A stretch of 64,000 bases of DNA from Thamnaconus septentrionalis (lineage: Eukaryota; Chordata; Actinopteri; Tetraodontiformes; Monacanthidae): NCBI GenBank assembly GCA_009823395.1, contig CM020511.1:21535001-21599000 (forward strand), read 5' to 3'. Position 1 is the stretch's first letter, and each line of letters opens with the position of its first letter. A model generated the notes under the pieces. It saw only the letters and a list, made by a program, of their open reading frames with translations, made no database searches and was not told the DNA's origin. Made by a program: the position numbers and the translations under genes. Below, piece by piece: positions 59,958 to 64,000 of this stretch.

Positions 59958-64000
<4,043 letters not shown>

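Overview
This is a vertebrate nuclear window, almost certainly from a ray-finned (teleost) fish. Genes are split into many short exons with consensus GT-AG introns. Introns and spacers are full of (TG)n, (TC)n, (TTC)n and (CTGT)n microsatellites, and there are fish-type L2/CR1 LINE pieces and many short non-autonomous DNA transposons. No bacterial-type operon, CRISPR array or rRNA is present. All gene models below were assembled by hand from reading-frame and splice-phase continuity. Six of the seven complete models total an exact multiple of three; the seventh, selenbp1, is off by exactly one base.

Layout. 1-480: possible exon(s) of an unidentified gene. 1660-8090 (+): a SMAD4-type co-Smad, nine coding exons, 505 aa. 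9130-13785 (+): anp32e, 251 aa, behind a CpG- and CCAAT-rich promoter. 14900-21000 (-): plekho1 (CKIP-1), 394 aa. 22790-27570 (-): an RDH11/12-like short-chain dehydrogenase, about 329 aa. 28800-38840 (+): POGZ. 39570-42640: a dead CR1/L2-type LINE carrying a nested DNA transposon. 43263-49054 (+): selenbp1. 50450-59330 (+): pi4kb, 865 aa. 59958-64000 (+): the 5' part of a class I myosin (MYO1E/MYO1F type) that runs off the window.

The ANP32E, PLEKHO1, POGZ, SELENBP1 and PI4KB neighbours are the human 1q21 gene set, so this is conserved synteny. The co-Smad and long-tailed myosin I next to them recall a whole-genome-duplication paralogon. The genes are not one pathway. Several are chromatin or signalling regulators: ANP32E is an H2A.Z chaperone, POGZ an HP1-linked heterochromatin factor, SMAD4 a TGF-beta/BMP effector, and PI4KB makes Golgi PI4P.

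The outstanding observation is in POGZ. Besides the C-terminal pogo (Tc1/mariner-type) transposase domain that names the gene, a single 1647-base exon (34154-35800) encodes a second, unrelated transposase-derived domain of the piggyBac (PGBD/DDE_Tnp_1_7) family. It joins in frame directly behind the zinc finger that corresponds to the HP1-binding finger of mammalian POGZ. The exon is symmetric (phase 1-1, exactly 549 codons), so including or skipping it keeps the frame. It has lost the second catalytic Asp. This looks like a protein built from two separate DNA-transposase captures. A second notable point is a one-base frameshift in the otherwise intact selenbp1.
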